From Mesorhabditis belari (taxonomy: Eukaryota > Nematoda > Chromadorea > Rhabditida > Rhabditidae), in assembly GCA_958450365.1 (NCBI GenBank), contig CAUEEP010000911.1, positions 1,117,001 to 1,181,000 on the forward strand: a stretch of DNA of 64,000 bases, written 5' to 3'. The translations under genes and the position numbers were made by a program. Numbering within the stretch: position 1 is the stretch's first letter; each line of letters begins with the position of its first letter. The notes beneath the pieces were generated by a model. The model did no database searches. It was not told the DNA's origin and saw nothing but the letters and a program-made list of their open reading frames with translations. Below, in pieces: positions 11,637-22,127 of the stretch.

Positions 11637-12240
11637 GACTCTTACCTGTAAATAAAAAGATTAGATTTTGTTTTGACATAAAGAGGTGCTTTACGGATAC
11701 CGGAAATGTTAGGAAATAGTGAATTTGAGATACAAATAAAGCTGGAATAAGTCACAAATAAGTCAACCACTCAAGAAATCGACAACTGCTTTATAACAGT
11801 AACTTTATCATCGAAAATATTTTATAAATTTATTCCAAGCAACAACAATAACGAGAAAAGCCAGCAAAACATAACGAAAAGGAACTAAGGCACTTGCTTG
11901 AAATTTGCTCCATGTAGTTTTTCTAGGGTAATTGATGGCACTGATCACGAAGAACACATTTTTAAGTCATGTTTTCAATTACAAACTTAAGTGCCTCTGC
12001 GGTGCGAAGCCAAAGACTAGGAAATATAGGGACATGCAGTTTTTCAAAACAAAGAAAGTTAATCGAGTACCGGCTTTTCAAAAGAAAACATAACCTAGGA
12101 CTGTTTTCTTCGTGGTCAACGGTAATGTGTAGAGGAAGTCCACTTGATGCCACACAGATGTCGGCGAAACCAGATACTAAACAAAAAGTTGTACAGTGTA
12201 GCCCAAGTTTAATGGAGCATTTTCAATTGCCCTCAAATCT
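11637..12240 (-). other. 5' flank of F-box cassette B
   Basis: Collinear with 5807-5895 plus 6595-6890 of cassette A, without the palindromic MITE. It contains minus-strand remnants of the gene X membrane tail. No full gene is visible. Confidence 0.5.
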
Positions 12241-13300
12241 CTCAAAAGTACCCACAAAATAGTCGATCCATTTGGTCACCCAACAATCGACACAATGAAA
12301 AATTGTCGAGGAGAACCTAAAGGCAAAACATTTTGATTGAAACTTTAAACGCCAACCAAGCAATCATTCCGACCACAGCGTATCCCCACCAGATTTGTTT
12401 CTTTTGTATATTCGATCGCCAGCCAAGTTGTTGCCAAAAGGTTCCTGAAACAAAAAGTAAAATAAGAAACATTTGTTCGCACCTGAATGTCGATTGCCCC
12501 GGGTTGGGTGGCGGCGAACGGTCATTCTCTGTGAAATTTCACCGGCGACGTGCCAGGTTGGGTGATTCGAATGATCGCCCACATGCTAAATTTCTAAAGC
12601 TAAATGAGTTGATTCAAAAAATGAGTGCAAAATAAAAAATTCACCGAAAACATGGATGCCTGCCCAAACCGTTCGTTCAACCGTTGTGGGCATCGGTGTT
12701 CTCTTCGGCATCGCGAAGTGCATGTGGCTAAACATGAGAATAATTTAAATAGTGCTGATACTGCTTAAAAGAGTCAATATTTTCAGTGCTAAAGTGGTTT
12801 GGCCACTTCTATGAGCTGAACTCCACGTCTGGCAACCATAAGCCTACTTCTAACAGCCAAAAAGCAACGCAAACCTACCCATACTGCTTCCTAGTTAGGC
12901 TTAATCCCTTACGTGCTAGTGCCCGAATAACCCACTTGTAGAATCGATGAAGAGAAACGCGAAGACGACAAGCAAAACGACAAGCGGTCATTGACGAGGG
13001 AAGAGAGAGGCCCGACATCAACGAACATGTGATGGCCCTAAATATGCACATTGTGTTCGTTGATAATAGAAAGAATGCAAAAACCGAGAAGCAAAATCAG
13101 CAATTTAATAAAAACATAAAACTCAGGAGCAGCTCCAAAAATATTGTGAAAACTTTTGCGCAAAACATTCTTTTATACCCCATCAAGCCAGCTTAATCCT
13201 ATTGATTTAATTAACTGAATATTTTCTCTTTTCTGTGCAGGAAGCGCTTTTGCATTGCATATAGTTTCGAGTGTCCCCTCTCTGAATTTTCAATTGTTCA
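12241..13300 (+). repeat. Repeat R, copy 4
   Basis: Closest to copy 1, including 'ctgcttcctagttaggctta' and 'cataccccatcaagccagc' type landmarks. No conserved frame. Confidence 0.75.
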
Positions 13301-13319
13301 TAAAAAGGTGGCTCACTTG

Positions 13320-13908
13320 GCGTACCTGAATGTCTATTGATCTCCTTAATGTCTATGATAATATTTCAGAGTGCACTGTTGGGCCGTCCATTTCAAAAAA
13401 CGCGTGAAAAGCGGGGATCTTTGAGAAAGAATAGGTACCTTTTATCTTAGCATCAGGAGACGGCCATCTTTTTGGAATTCACTTATTTTCACTAGGTCAA
13501 CACTATACTCGAATATCAGCCATAAACGTGAGAGTTGAGATTTGCTCAATTTTTTTGATAACCTATTTTGCTTCAGTTTTAGTCCCTTTCTCAAAAACTA
13601 GTACATGGTTCTGAAAGTTAAAAATACCATTCGATCGCAATCTTTTTGTGCATCTTTTGAAGTATAAGCCATTGCGTATGTCTTATTGGGTGCGGAGAAA
13701 GTCTACAAAGTGTAAAGGGGAAAAGGGAAACGGAACGCTTCCCAGCATCGATTGCTCGTCGCCTCTCCTTTTACAGCTGTCTTTTCCTTCTGCATTTCTC
13801 GATTTGTAACCACGTTCCCCTATAATCTCCTCTAACAAAAAAACCACCAAAAATCCTAAAAATCCATCGTAGTTTTGCTCAGTCAAACATTCAAAGATCA
13901 CAACGAAA
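13320..13908. other. MITE fragment and unassigned DNA
   Basis: 13435-13560 matches the inner part of the MITE at 18999-20553 ('catcaggagacggccatctt'). The rest shows no gene. Confidence 0.5.
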
Positions 13909-14121
13909 TTAACCAACAGTGTTGCATAATTTTGTGGTTGTTTTCTGAAACGTGGATGTCGTAGTAGTTACGGGTTGATCAATGATTTCAGCTCTTCTAA
14001 TAGTCGATGTAACATTGTCTTCTGGAGTAACGGCCGTTATAGTCATTGTTGTTCCAGCTGTTGTGGTCTTTGCCTTCTCTGTTGTCCCGGAGGCAACAAA
14101 AGACGGCATCTCGGGGCTGTA
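13909..14121 (-). CDS. Possible alternative last exon of the 14351-20740 gene
   Basis: An acceptor (TTTTTCAAAAG) at 14122-14123 opens a frame reading 'YSPEMPSFVASGTTEKAKTT', then Thr-rich sequence with 'TAVTPEDNVTS', ending '...KTTTKLCNTVG' and stop. It is entered in phase 0, exactly what the upstream exon at 16398-16487 supplies. Its start resembles the start of the first terminal exon ('AYVSDMEPFVPYV'). It could be a mutually exclusive alternative 3' exon, or a leftover of a tandem gene duplication. Confidence 0.5.
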   Translation of the reverse strand, partial: YSPEMPSFVASGTTEKAKTTTAGTTMTITAVTPEDNVTSTIRRAEIIDQPVTTTTSTFQKTTTKLCNTVG

Positions 14122-14283
14122 CTTTTGAAAAATTAATGTTCAATCAAATGGAATTTGCTTCTGAAGCTCTGAATGCAAGTCAGCGATCTGTTTAAGGAGG
14201 ACACACCTTTGAAAAAGAGCAAATAGAAAAATATTAACATCAATATTTTTAGTGCTAAATGTGATTATGAAAACAACTTTGAC

Positions 14284-14289
14284 TTTATT
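14284..14289 (-). terminator. Polyadenylation signal AATAAA
   Basis: AATAAA on the minus strand, about 60 nt after the stop of the 14351-14686 exon. This supports that exon as a true 3' end. Confidence 0.6.
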
Positions 14290-14350
14290 TTACAATTTCT
14301 AATTAATGTTTAAAAGCAAATGAAATGGAAGCCGTGAAATGGAAGCAAAA

Positions 14351-17300
14351 TCACAAAGAGACCCAATAGGTAAAAATATGAAGAAAGGGATTAAAGAAGT
14401 GAAAAGAAAGTTTTGTAGTGGCTTCGATCGTAGTGCTGAATTGCGTTGTTTCCTCTCCAATTGTGGTCTGAGCACTTTCTGTTGATATCATTGGTGTTGT
14501 TGTTGTTGTTGTTGTTGGTGTTGTTGTTGATATAGTCATTGTTGTTGTTGTTGCTGTTGTTGTTGTTGCTGTTGCTGTTGTTGTTGTAGTCATTCCTATT
14601 TCTGTTGTTGTGGCAATGGTGGCGTTCGGCGATGCTGGGATCGGTCTCACGTAGGGCACAAAGGGTTCCATGTCGGAGACATATGCCTAGAAATTTCGAA
14701 GTTGCACTGTGGTCTTGGTCAAAACTTTCGGTGCATACTATTGGGTTGGCCGATAAGTAATGAGTCAATTTTAAACAGAAATATCTATTCAATAAAGCCA
14801 TATAAATCAATCAAAATAGTTTTTATCTTTTACGATTCCTGTGCCCATTTTACTGGTAGAAGGCGAATTCCTCGTTCGTAAAAAATGTTTCGTTTTGAGT
14901 CAACTAGTTCTGTACCCACTTTTTTGGTATCTTTTTCATCTTCAAAGTGCCCTCCGACTAAGGCATTTTCCATTGTTTGAAGTCAATGGCAATCTGATAG
15001 AGCTTGATCTGGGGAATATGCTGTTTGAGGGAAAAGTTCCAAATCGAAGCTCTGGATTGTAGAGCCAGCCAGTTTAGCAGTGTGTAGGCGAGCATTGTCA
15101 TGCTGCAAAATGACCTTTTTCAGATCTGGTCTTTTTGTCTCAAGGACTTTAGCCCGATTCTGAAGTTGATTACTGTATAGTTGAGAGTTAAGTATTTGCT
15201 TGCTATCCTATAACTTCTAGCACCCTATAACTCAGTATCCAATAACTCCCAATAACAACCTCAACCGATCTCTCGGGGCGATCGCTTTCGATCAAAGATT
15301 TCCCCGGTTTTTAAACTTGTCACAACCTCAATCAAATCTAGTCTTGGAGAGGGAGTCATACTTTTGTATACTTTTGTTCTGTGGTGTAGGGCTAGGCTTG
15401 AAGATGAGCATTTATCGAACCCATTTAGCATAACATGCTGAATATACACAATTACTTATTGACTCATTACTTAATGGCCAACCCAAAAGGTTGATGCAAA
15501 AGAAATTTCGGTCGGTATAAAATGTTCTATTTTTTAATCCGGAAATCTTATTTGGTTTTCTTTTGTTTATTTGTACTCTTGGATATTTACTTTATTTTTA
15601 TTTTTCTGAGTCAGGGCTTTCACTTTTTAATTTATATTTGCTTTAGATCATGGTGGATCAAAAGTATGTTGTGCGCGCGTTTCTTCTCTACGATTTCAAG
15701 ATGGGCAATAACGCTGCTAAATCACATCGAAATCACATCGTACTCCGCTTTTGGAGAAGAAGTTATGACGGAAAGATCCTGCCAGCTATGGTTTGCCCGA
15801 AGGTATTGAATCGTTTGAAGACGAACCAGATGGGCATTGCTCGGCAGCGATAATAATGAATGGAACAACTTATTCAAGCCGATCCAATGTAGAAAACACG
15901 AGAGCTTGCCAAACATTTCCAATGTTGTTTACATCTCTAGAGGGTTGATCAAATTTTGTGACAAAAAGTTTTAAATAATTGTTTTAAATGACCTCGACTG
16001 TCAATTTTCTCGGTGACAATGCGCCAGATTACACAACGAAAGTTTGTCGCATGGATTTAGAGGAATTAGGATGAAAGATCTTATCGCATGCGCCAGATAG
16101 TCCAGACTCATCACCGTCTGATTTTCAAATCTTCAGATCGTTGCAAATTTTCCTTGCAAATTGCCAGTTTAAGAATGCGCAAGAGGTCGAGATTTGGATG
16201 ACGGACTACTTTCAATCACAGAATCAAGAGTTCTTCGATAAGGAGATCCGCAATCTCAAGCTATGTTGTAGGGATGTTATGGATAACGATGATGCCTATC
16301 TTTTGGAATTAACTGCTACCTAAAGGAATTTTGATTAAATTTAATGTTTATAAAAAACCGAAATTTCTTTTGGATTAACCTAGTAATTCCGTATTACCTC
16401 AATGGATTTGAGGGCCGTCTTGGTGTCCTTGTTGCACAAGTCATCGGCGCAAATGTAGTGGGTGGCTGTGAATTTCATGACGCCCACCTTGAAATGAGAT
16501 AATTTGCAAGAGAAACTTTGTGATATTCAAATTTTCTGTACTGTTCTCTATTCAAGAGTCACCTCAATCCGTCCATATGCGAGCGTAAAATCTTGTGAAA
16601 GACAGCCCCGTCGAACCAGTTTCTAAACAAAAATTGGTGCTTTACCGTTATGCCTCTCCATTTTTTTTTCCTATTCATCAATATATCTCCCCAATCTACT
16701 TTTGACTTAATCTAGAAGTACAATCTTATGAACGTTTACAAGGAGCATTCATTCAAGGTTTGCATACAAGAATGAATGACTCTAATCTTTGTGCGCCTAT
16801 TTGTGCGCCTATTTTTGTAAAGGCCGATTTCATTCCTTGGTGAATGAAAGGCTAAATTCAATATAATTCTAATCAGTTGATGGGTATGAAATTGGATGTT
16901 CACAATTTTATTTTAGCCCTCTACACCTTTTTCCAAGATAGTTATATTGGTCAATGTCGTTATGTTCTACCTCTATGTCCTATTGAAAATTCATTTGACT
17001 CAATATTAGCCACTCAATGCCCTTAGCCATTCCATGCCATTCTGTCAACCACCGCATTGCCACGGGCGGGGTGTAGCGTAGTCGTAACGTTGATTAAGGC
17101 TTAGCGCTTTTTTAAACTACAATGTGTGCTTATAGCTCAAAAGCTGACCTCTCAAAAGCCGACTTTTCTCTGGAATTTTCGTTACTGAGGATGTGTTTTT
17201 ACAAATTCTGGCGGAGGGCGCAGCACTTATTAGAGGCAGTACGCTATTCCAATATTGCTTCCTTTGGGTAAAACTCACATTTGGGTGTTCTGCCGGCCCA

Positions 17301-20300
17301 TCGGTTGCATAAAAACACAAGTGCCCAAGGCAGGTGTCAGCTGAAAGTTAGCAAGGACATAAAATGACATGCTTTTTTATGTGACTTTTCTCGTGCTCAT
17401 GTTATTACCCACCATTTGACAAGCCAACATAACACTTTGTCGTGTGATTCACGGCGATATTGCCGACGTTTTTCTTGGGATTGGTGCACATTGACTGAAT
17501 TTTGTAAGTGAGTTGTGAAAAAAACAAACAAGACTTACGTAGTTGCACGCAAAGTCGTAGTACCTGCGCTCAACTTCGTACTGATATGAAACGAAGAGGC
17601 CAAAGTAGAAACTAAAAGTTAATGCATTGATTGAGAGGGAAAATTTACCAAAATAGCTTGACCCTTTTTTAAAATCAAACATTGAATAAACTCTAAGCAA
17701 ACTGACGGTGGAAAAGTTGCATTAGCGATTTGAATTCGATAGAACTGATCGAGATCCAGCTTTCCACCATCCACAATGAAAGTTCCTTTCAACGGTGGCT
17801 TTTTAGTTTTCAACTAAACATTCCCTTTTCAAAACATTTGAAGGTACTGTAAAAACTCTAATAGAAGCCTCAGAACTTCTATTTTTCAACCCGCTTCCAA
17901 AGGAGGCTTCTACAGTCATGTGCAAAAGTCTTTTAACACAAGACGAAATTAAGCTATAATCAATATTTTCTCGGTCCTCCTTTTGACAAAGTACTTCTTT
18001 AATACGAGTAGGCATCGATGTAATTAATTCATCAAGAAATCCAGGTCCAATCGTCTTACAAATTTCTTATCTTCTTACAAAGTGCAAAATTTGAGCCAAA
18101 CCGAAAATTCGCATTTTTGACTTGCACCGAACCGAATCAAAGATCGCACGGAAAAACAAGTGTAGTTATTTTCGAGAAGTTTTAATGTTGTTGTAGTGGT
18201 AGACGCCAAAACCATATAAATCCAAAGACATATAAATTCAAAGACATCCAAAGCCACGTCTTTTTTTACATTTGATTGTAATCACCTGTATTTCCATGTT
18301 AACTCGACAAGTTGTGTCCGGTCTCGGAGTTCTGATGGTCGGTGTGATCAACACGTCGGCTTCGTGACCGTTGAAGACAAAATCACTCTGAAAAGCGGAT
18401 AACAGCCATTGCTTTTGTTCATCAAACAAGTTAAGATGTAGAATCTTAACTTGTTTGGTGAACAAAAGCAATGGCTGTTAGCAAAAAGCAAAAAGCAAGG
18501 CATTTACCGAATAGGCGTAGCAAGTGACATTTGGTGGCATATCGGTTGGAAGAGTTTTCTCTCCAATTTCGATCTCAACCTGGACATCGGAAAGCTTTTT
18601 CACCACCGGATTCGGGAGATTACAATTTGTTTCACTGAAACAACACAGTCAGTACAGTTATTTCAAAAGCTCACTTGCAGACACAGAAATAGCCCCATGG
18701 CGTTTTCTCTCCCTCATAGATGAAAGCTTGTGAGTCATACGTGCATCCGTACGTCAACGGAAAATACTAAAACAATTGTTGAGTTATTTTTTTACGTTTA
18801 AACACCGTGTAGCCGCTGATGCAACCTCGCCGAGAAAAAAACGACGAGTCTGCAGCACCGGAAACGAAGCACAGATCGGCGTTAGTACAAGAGGAGTCAG
18901 CACTAAATCGAGTTTGATCTGTTTTAGAATCTTTAACAATTAGTGCCATAATTTTTAGAAAGATTAAGATTTAAACGGAGAGTTGATTTCGATAAATAAG
19001 GGTGTTCCAAAAAAAGTGGTCAATTTTGTTACCATCAAAAATTTCAGAAAACGCGGAAAATAGGCTCTTTATCCATTAGTGCCATAATTTAAAAAAGACT
19101 TTTATCTTAGCATCAGGAGACGGCCATCTTTTTGGAATTCACTTATTTTTACTAGTCCAACATTATACTCGAATATCAACCATAAACACGAAAGTTGAGA
19201 TTTGGTCAATTTTTTTCGATGACCGATTTTGATGAGTTTCGCTCGGAAAACCACTTTCGAATTTCTCGTAGACTATAGTGCAAAAATGTTAGCTTTATTC
19301 GAGAACTACCAAAAAGTTTTATATTTACTCTCTGCGTGTCAATTCCGAATTAGAATTCTCGTGATATTTTTCACACAAATCTAAAAAGAACTATATCAAA
19401 AGAGCGCCGTAATCAAAAGAGTTCAAAAGAGCGCGGCTAGATTTTCACGCTCCAATTTTTTTTTTTTTTCTGGATGTTTTTGCTGGTTTTTTATGTTTAT
19501 TTACATTTCTTTTTTATTTTTAGGTGAAAGAACCAAGGGGAATTCGAACTGGCCATTGGTTTTGGCAGAAAACGACCGCCAAGTCCCGGTATACTCATTT
19601 AAAAAAGAAAGCAATCTCAAAAGAAATATTTTTTGTTGTTTGTTTTCATTTATTGGCTAAGTTTTTAATTTTAGGTAAAGAAACTAATCTACAATCGCCT
19701 CCCATTTGCTCTTTTCATTGGACAAGGAAGTTGGCTATCAGAAATGGCGCCTGAGGAAGATCGCATATTGAACATCTTAAATCTTCGTCATTTTACATTG
19801 ATTTTAAATGTTGTTATCATTTTTGTTATTCTATTAAATTGTTAAAAGAATTCATTTTAAATATTTGGAACCAAAATAGGAGTTTTAAAGAAAAAAAAAG
19901 AAAAAAAGATTAAAACGCAGTTAGCGGTTGGATTTAATAAGACTTAAGGCTTGGCTTGGCTTGGCGCTCTCTTAAGCGGCGCTCTCTTAAGCGGCGCTCT
20001 CTTAAGCGGCGCTCTCTTAAGCGGCGCTCTCTTAAGCGGCGCTCTCTTAAGCGGCGCTCTCTTAAGCGGCGCTCTCTTAAGCGGCGCTCTCTTAAGCGGC
20101 GCTCTCTTAAGCGGCGCTCTCTTAAGCGGCGCTCTCTTAAGCGGCGCTCTCTTAAGCGGCGCTCTCTTAAGCGGCGCTCTCTTAAGCGGCGCTCTCTTAA
20201 GCGGCGCTCTCTTAAGCGGCGCTCTCTTAAGCGGCGCTCTCTTAAGCGGCGCTCTTTTGATATAGTCCCAACTAAACACTTTCAGCTGAATATTAGATGC

Positions 20301-20740
20301 AAATTTGGGATTGAATGCAAATTAATGGCAAATGCAAATCACAAGACACTAATGCAAGCCAACAATATCTTTTTTTAGCAGTTTCCTTCTTTATCTTTTT
20401 TCTCGCTCTTCGATTTCATCTCCTTCAATCACCCCTTTTTGATTGTGTGGCCCATGAGACAAAACCATTTTTGACGCTAGGATTTCCTATGAAAAGTCAA
20501 CAGAAAAAATTTTCATAACGACAAAGTTGGCCACTTTTTTATGGAACACCCTGCATGATTTTTGTAATACATCGATACAGAAATTCTTTTCACAAAAGAA
20601 CGAATCACTCACATAACCGCTTCTGATCTCCAATTGAAGTTTTGTGCACAGGTCAACTGTCCGAGTCCGATAACCGGCTTTAGAAGTAGCAAAAAGAAAT
20701 TTGGTGAAAACAAAATTCCAAAGCCTCTTTGGAAAAACAT
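14351..20740 (-). CDS. Secreted two-module Cys-rich protein with Thr-rich tail (12 exons, ~442 aa)
   Basis: Exons (minus): 20613-20740, 18806-18902, 18675-18766, 18508-18634, 18286-18387, 17703-17813, 17539-17580, 17413-17494, 17279-17340, 16563-16622, 16398-16487, 14351-14686. All splice phases agree and the total is 1,329 nt. It begins with a signal peptide ('MFFQRGFGILF' ... 'FFLLLLKPVIGLGQ'). Module 1 has Cys in 'QLTCAQ', 'SSCTNADLCF', 'RRGCIS', 'YGCTY' and 'CVCNETNCN'. Module 2 has 'TKCYVG', 'DTCLGHLCFY', 'VRRGCLS' and 'YICADDLCN'. The C..CN ending and CY..CFY p attern resemble nematode ET/Ly6-like three-finger modules; that family call is by eye. The Thr-rich exon probably is O-glycosylated and ends in a hydrophobic tail ('FFNPFLHIFTYWVSL') that could signal GPI anchoring. 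The module count and membership need a profile search. Confidence 0.82.
14495..14600 (-). repeat. Threonine-coding ACA/ACT microsatellite
   Basis: Runs of TTG on the plus strand (ACA-type codons on the minus strand) encode most of the Thr-rich linker. Length polymorphism between individuals is likely. Confidence 0.75.
14741..15486. mobile_element. Mariner-type element in intron 11
   Basis: Inverted ends 'ttgggttggccgataagtaa' and 'ttacttaatggccaacccaa'. About 745 bp, internally deleted; the interior holds mariner 3' relics but no full transposase. It abuts the next mariner element within a few bases. Confidence 0.8.
15489..16380 (+). mobile_element. Mariner relic with transposase pieces
   Basis: Ends 'ggttgatgcaaaagaaattt' and its complement, with TA at 16381-16382. 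The plus-strand N-terminal piece (15650-15853) reads 'VVRAFLLYDFKMGNNAAKSH', the mariner helix-turn-helix start. A later piece has 'DSPDSSPSDFQIFRS'-like and 'FLANCQFKNAQEVEIWM' sequence (near 16090-16320). Several frame breaks. An opposite-orientation copy is at 24117-25042. It lies 17 nt from the exon 11 donor. Confidence 0.85.
17845..18062 (-). mobile_element. Tc1-like transposase relic in intron 5
   Basis: Has the end 'acagtcatgtgcaaaagtct', identical to the start of the element at 61345. The minus-strand piece 'FLDELITSMPTRIKEVLCQK' matches the Tc1 transposase C-terminus. Only the last fifth of an element remains. Confidence 0.7.
18400..18480. repeat. Near-perfect 81-bp hairpin in intron 4
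   Basis: Arms of 38 bp with one mismatch around a 5-base loop (18438-18442). It fills two thirds of a 120-nt intron and ends 13 nt short of the exon 5 acceptor. Confidence 0.9.
19391..20265 (+). mobile_element. GGCGCT-ended TIR element carrying exon-like segments, copy 1
   Basis: Ends 'ctatatcaaaagagcgcc' and 'ggcgctcttttgatatag' are inverted repeats. Inside, two exon-like pieces are bounded by good splice sites. 19524-19588 codes 'ERTKGNSNWPLVLAENDRQVP', and in matching phase 19675-19845 codes 'VKKLIYNRLPFALFIGQGSW' and onward to a stop. Neither looks like a transposase. The right end has expanded into the 15-bp array at 19965-20250. A diverged relative is at 22128-23025. Confidence 0.65.
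19965..20250. repeat. 15-bp tandem array (ggcgctctcttaagc), about 19 units
   Basis: Units are virtually identical, so the array is young or actively homogenised. Since 15 is divisible by three, it stays open in several frames on both strands (SGALL, KRRSL and RAPLK repeats). These are not genes. Confidence 0.97.
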
Positions 20741-21270
20741 CAAGTAAATCAATATCAGATTGTCATAGCCATTTTTTCAGCTTTTCTTCTATATTGGCGC
20801 AATTACCGCTCTTGAAATAGTCATCAAAAAGGAAAGCCCGTTTTTTTATGGCCCATAATTTTCGATTTCTCTTTTCTTTAAAGTTCAGTAATGTGAGGTC
20901 GCTAAACGAAAAAATGTTCTAAGAAAAAATCCAAGCAATCAGCTTTGGAACAATTAAGAGCAATTTTTTTTTGCCAGGGGCGAGCTGAAGTTTATTGCTG
21001 ATGATCTGGAATTTTTATTTTAGTTAGTAAGTTAGCTAAAGTATGTTAGTGTTAATAGAAAAAGTAAGTAAAAATAGTAAAATAAGTTAGTAATAAAAAA
21101 ATAAGTAAATAAGCTTAAATGAGCGATTAAATGTATTGAGAATTATGCATTCTAGTAGTGTTTCGGTTGTGTAGGAAAAAACCGTTGTTTAGTTGACAAT
21201 CAGCTTTTTATGATAGTCAGCAATCCTGTAAATCTTAGTAAATGCACTTTAGCCCATCGTGAAGTTATTA
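20741..21270. other. Upstream region of the Cys-rich gene
   Basis: AT-rich, no gene found. 21000-21120 has simple 'agtaag' type runs. Presumably holds the promoter, but I see no defined site. Confidence 0.5.
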
Positions 21271-21831
21271 TTGGGTTGGTGAATTGAAAACTGCGGGACT
21301 TTGAACTAAAATTTATTGAACATAAAACCATGAATTCATTCCAAATAATTTCCATTATTATTGACGACTTCTGCCCATTTTACAGGCAATTTGCGGATTC
21401 CTCTTTCGTGGTAGGATTTTGGTTTGTGTGTGAGACAAGTGTGAGACTCAAAAATGGAGGACTAGAGATGGAGACTGGAGATGTCCCAGTTTGAGCACTT
21501 TCTTCAAAAGAAACCCATTTTGGTGTCAATAGAAAAGTTGTAGAGAATCAAAAATTAGGCTTATAGCCAAATTTCCAAAAAGATACACCAAAAATAATTT
21601 CCAAAAATAATTTCGCTTAAAATGCAAGTTTTGTGAAATTCCTAAATTCGTAATTCGTAAATTTGGCATTTCTTGAAAGCCAGTTTTTGAAGCGTTCTGA
21701 AAATTTGGATATAAGCTTAATTTTTGATTCTCTACAACTTTTCCATTGTCACCAAAATGGGTTTCTTTTGAAGAAAGTGCTCAAACTGTCACATATGACA
21801 ATAGCCGGCAGTTTTCAATTCACCAACCCAA
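21271..21831. mobile_element. Mariner-derived MITE, family M1, copy 1
   Basis: TA-flanked ends 'ttgggttggtgaattgaaaa' and complement. Near one end, the reverse strand encodes 'RGIRKLPVKWAE', the last residues of a mariner transposase, which reveals its parent. Other copies: 25362-25881, 33066-33584, and a fragment at 52824-52943. Confidence 0.9.
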
Positions 21832-22127
21832 TAATTGGCAATCTGCCAACTTTTTTATGGGCTATTATCAAAATCTATTCATGTAGCATTTCGTTTTTTT
21901 TGCTGAAATCCAATAAAACTTTTTTTAACATTTATTTACGCACAAATTTACACGCACAAATTATTTACGCACAGGTCTCAATTTGTGTGATGAAACTGGT
22001 CAACTTTGTCAGATGAAACTGGCAATGACATCGAGACATCAGTGATGATTTTAGAGTAGAGAGGTGGTGGAGGCTAGATTAAGTTGTTGTTAAGATTCAA
22101 ATCAAACTTCAAATATTCGGAACCTAG

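Larger units (their letters stand above)
18999..20553. mobile_element. MITE with 'gggtgttcca' ends, host of a second element
   Basis: Left end 'agggtgttccaaaaaaagtg' and right end 'ggccacttttttatggaaca' are inverted repeats. 19085-19230 repeats at 13435-13560. The element at 19391-20265 was inserted into it later. All of it lies in intron 1 of the Cys-rich gene. Confidence 0.7.

Noticed and set aside
19951..20378. ORFs of 104-140 aa with SGALL, KRRSL or RAPLK repeats
   Set aside because: All are readings of the same 15-bp tandem array. They have no start context, splice sites or known repeat protein type.
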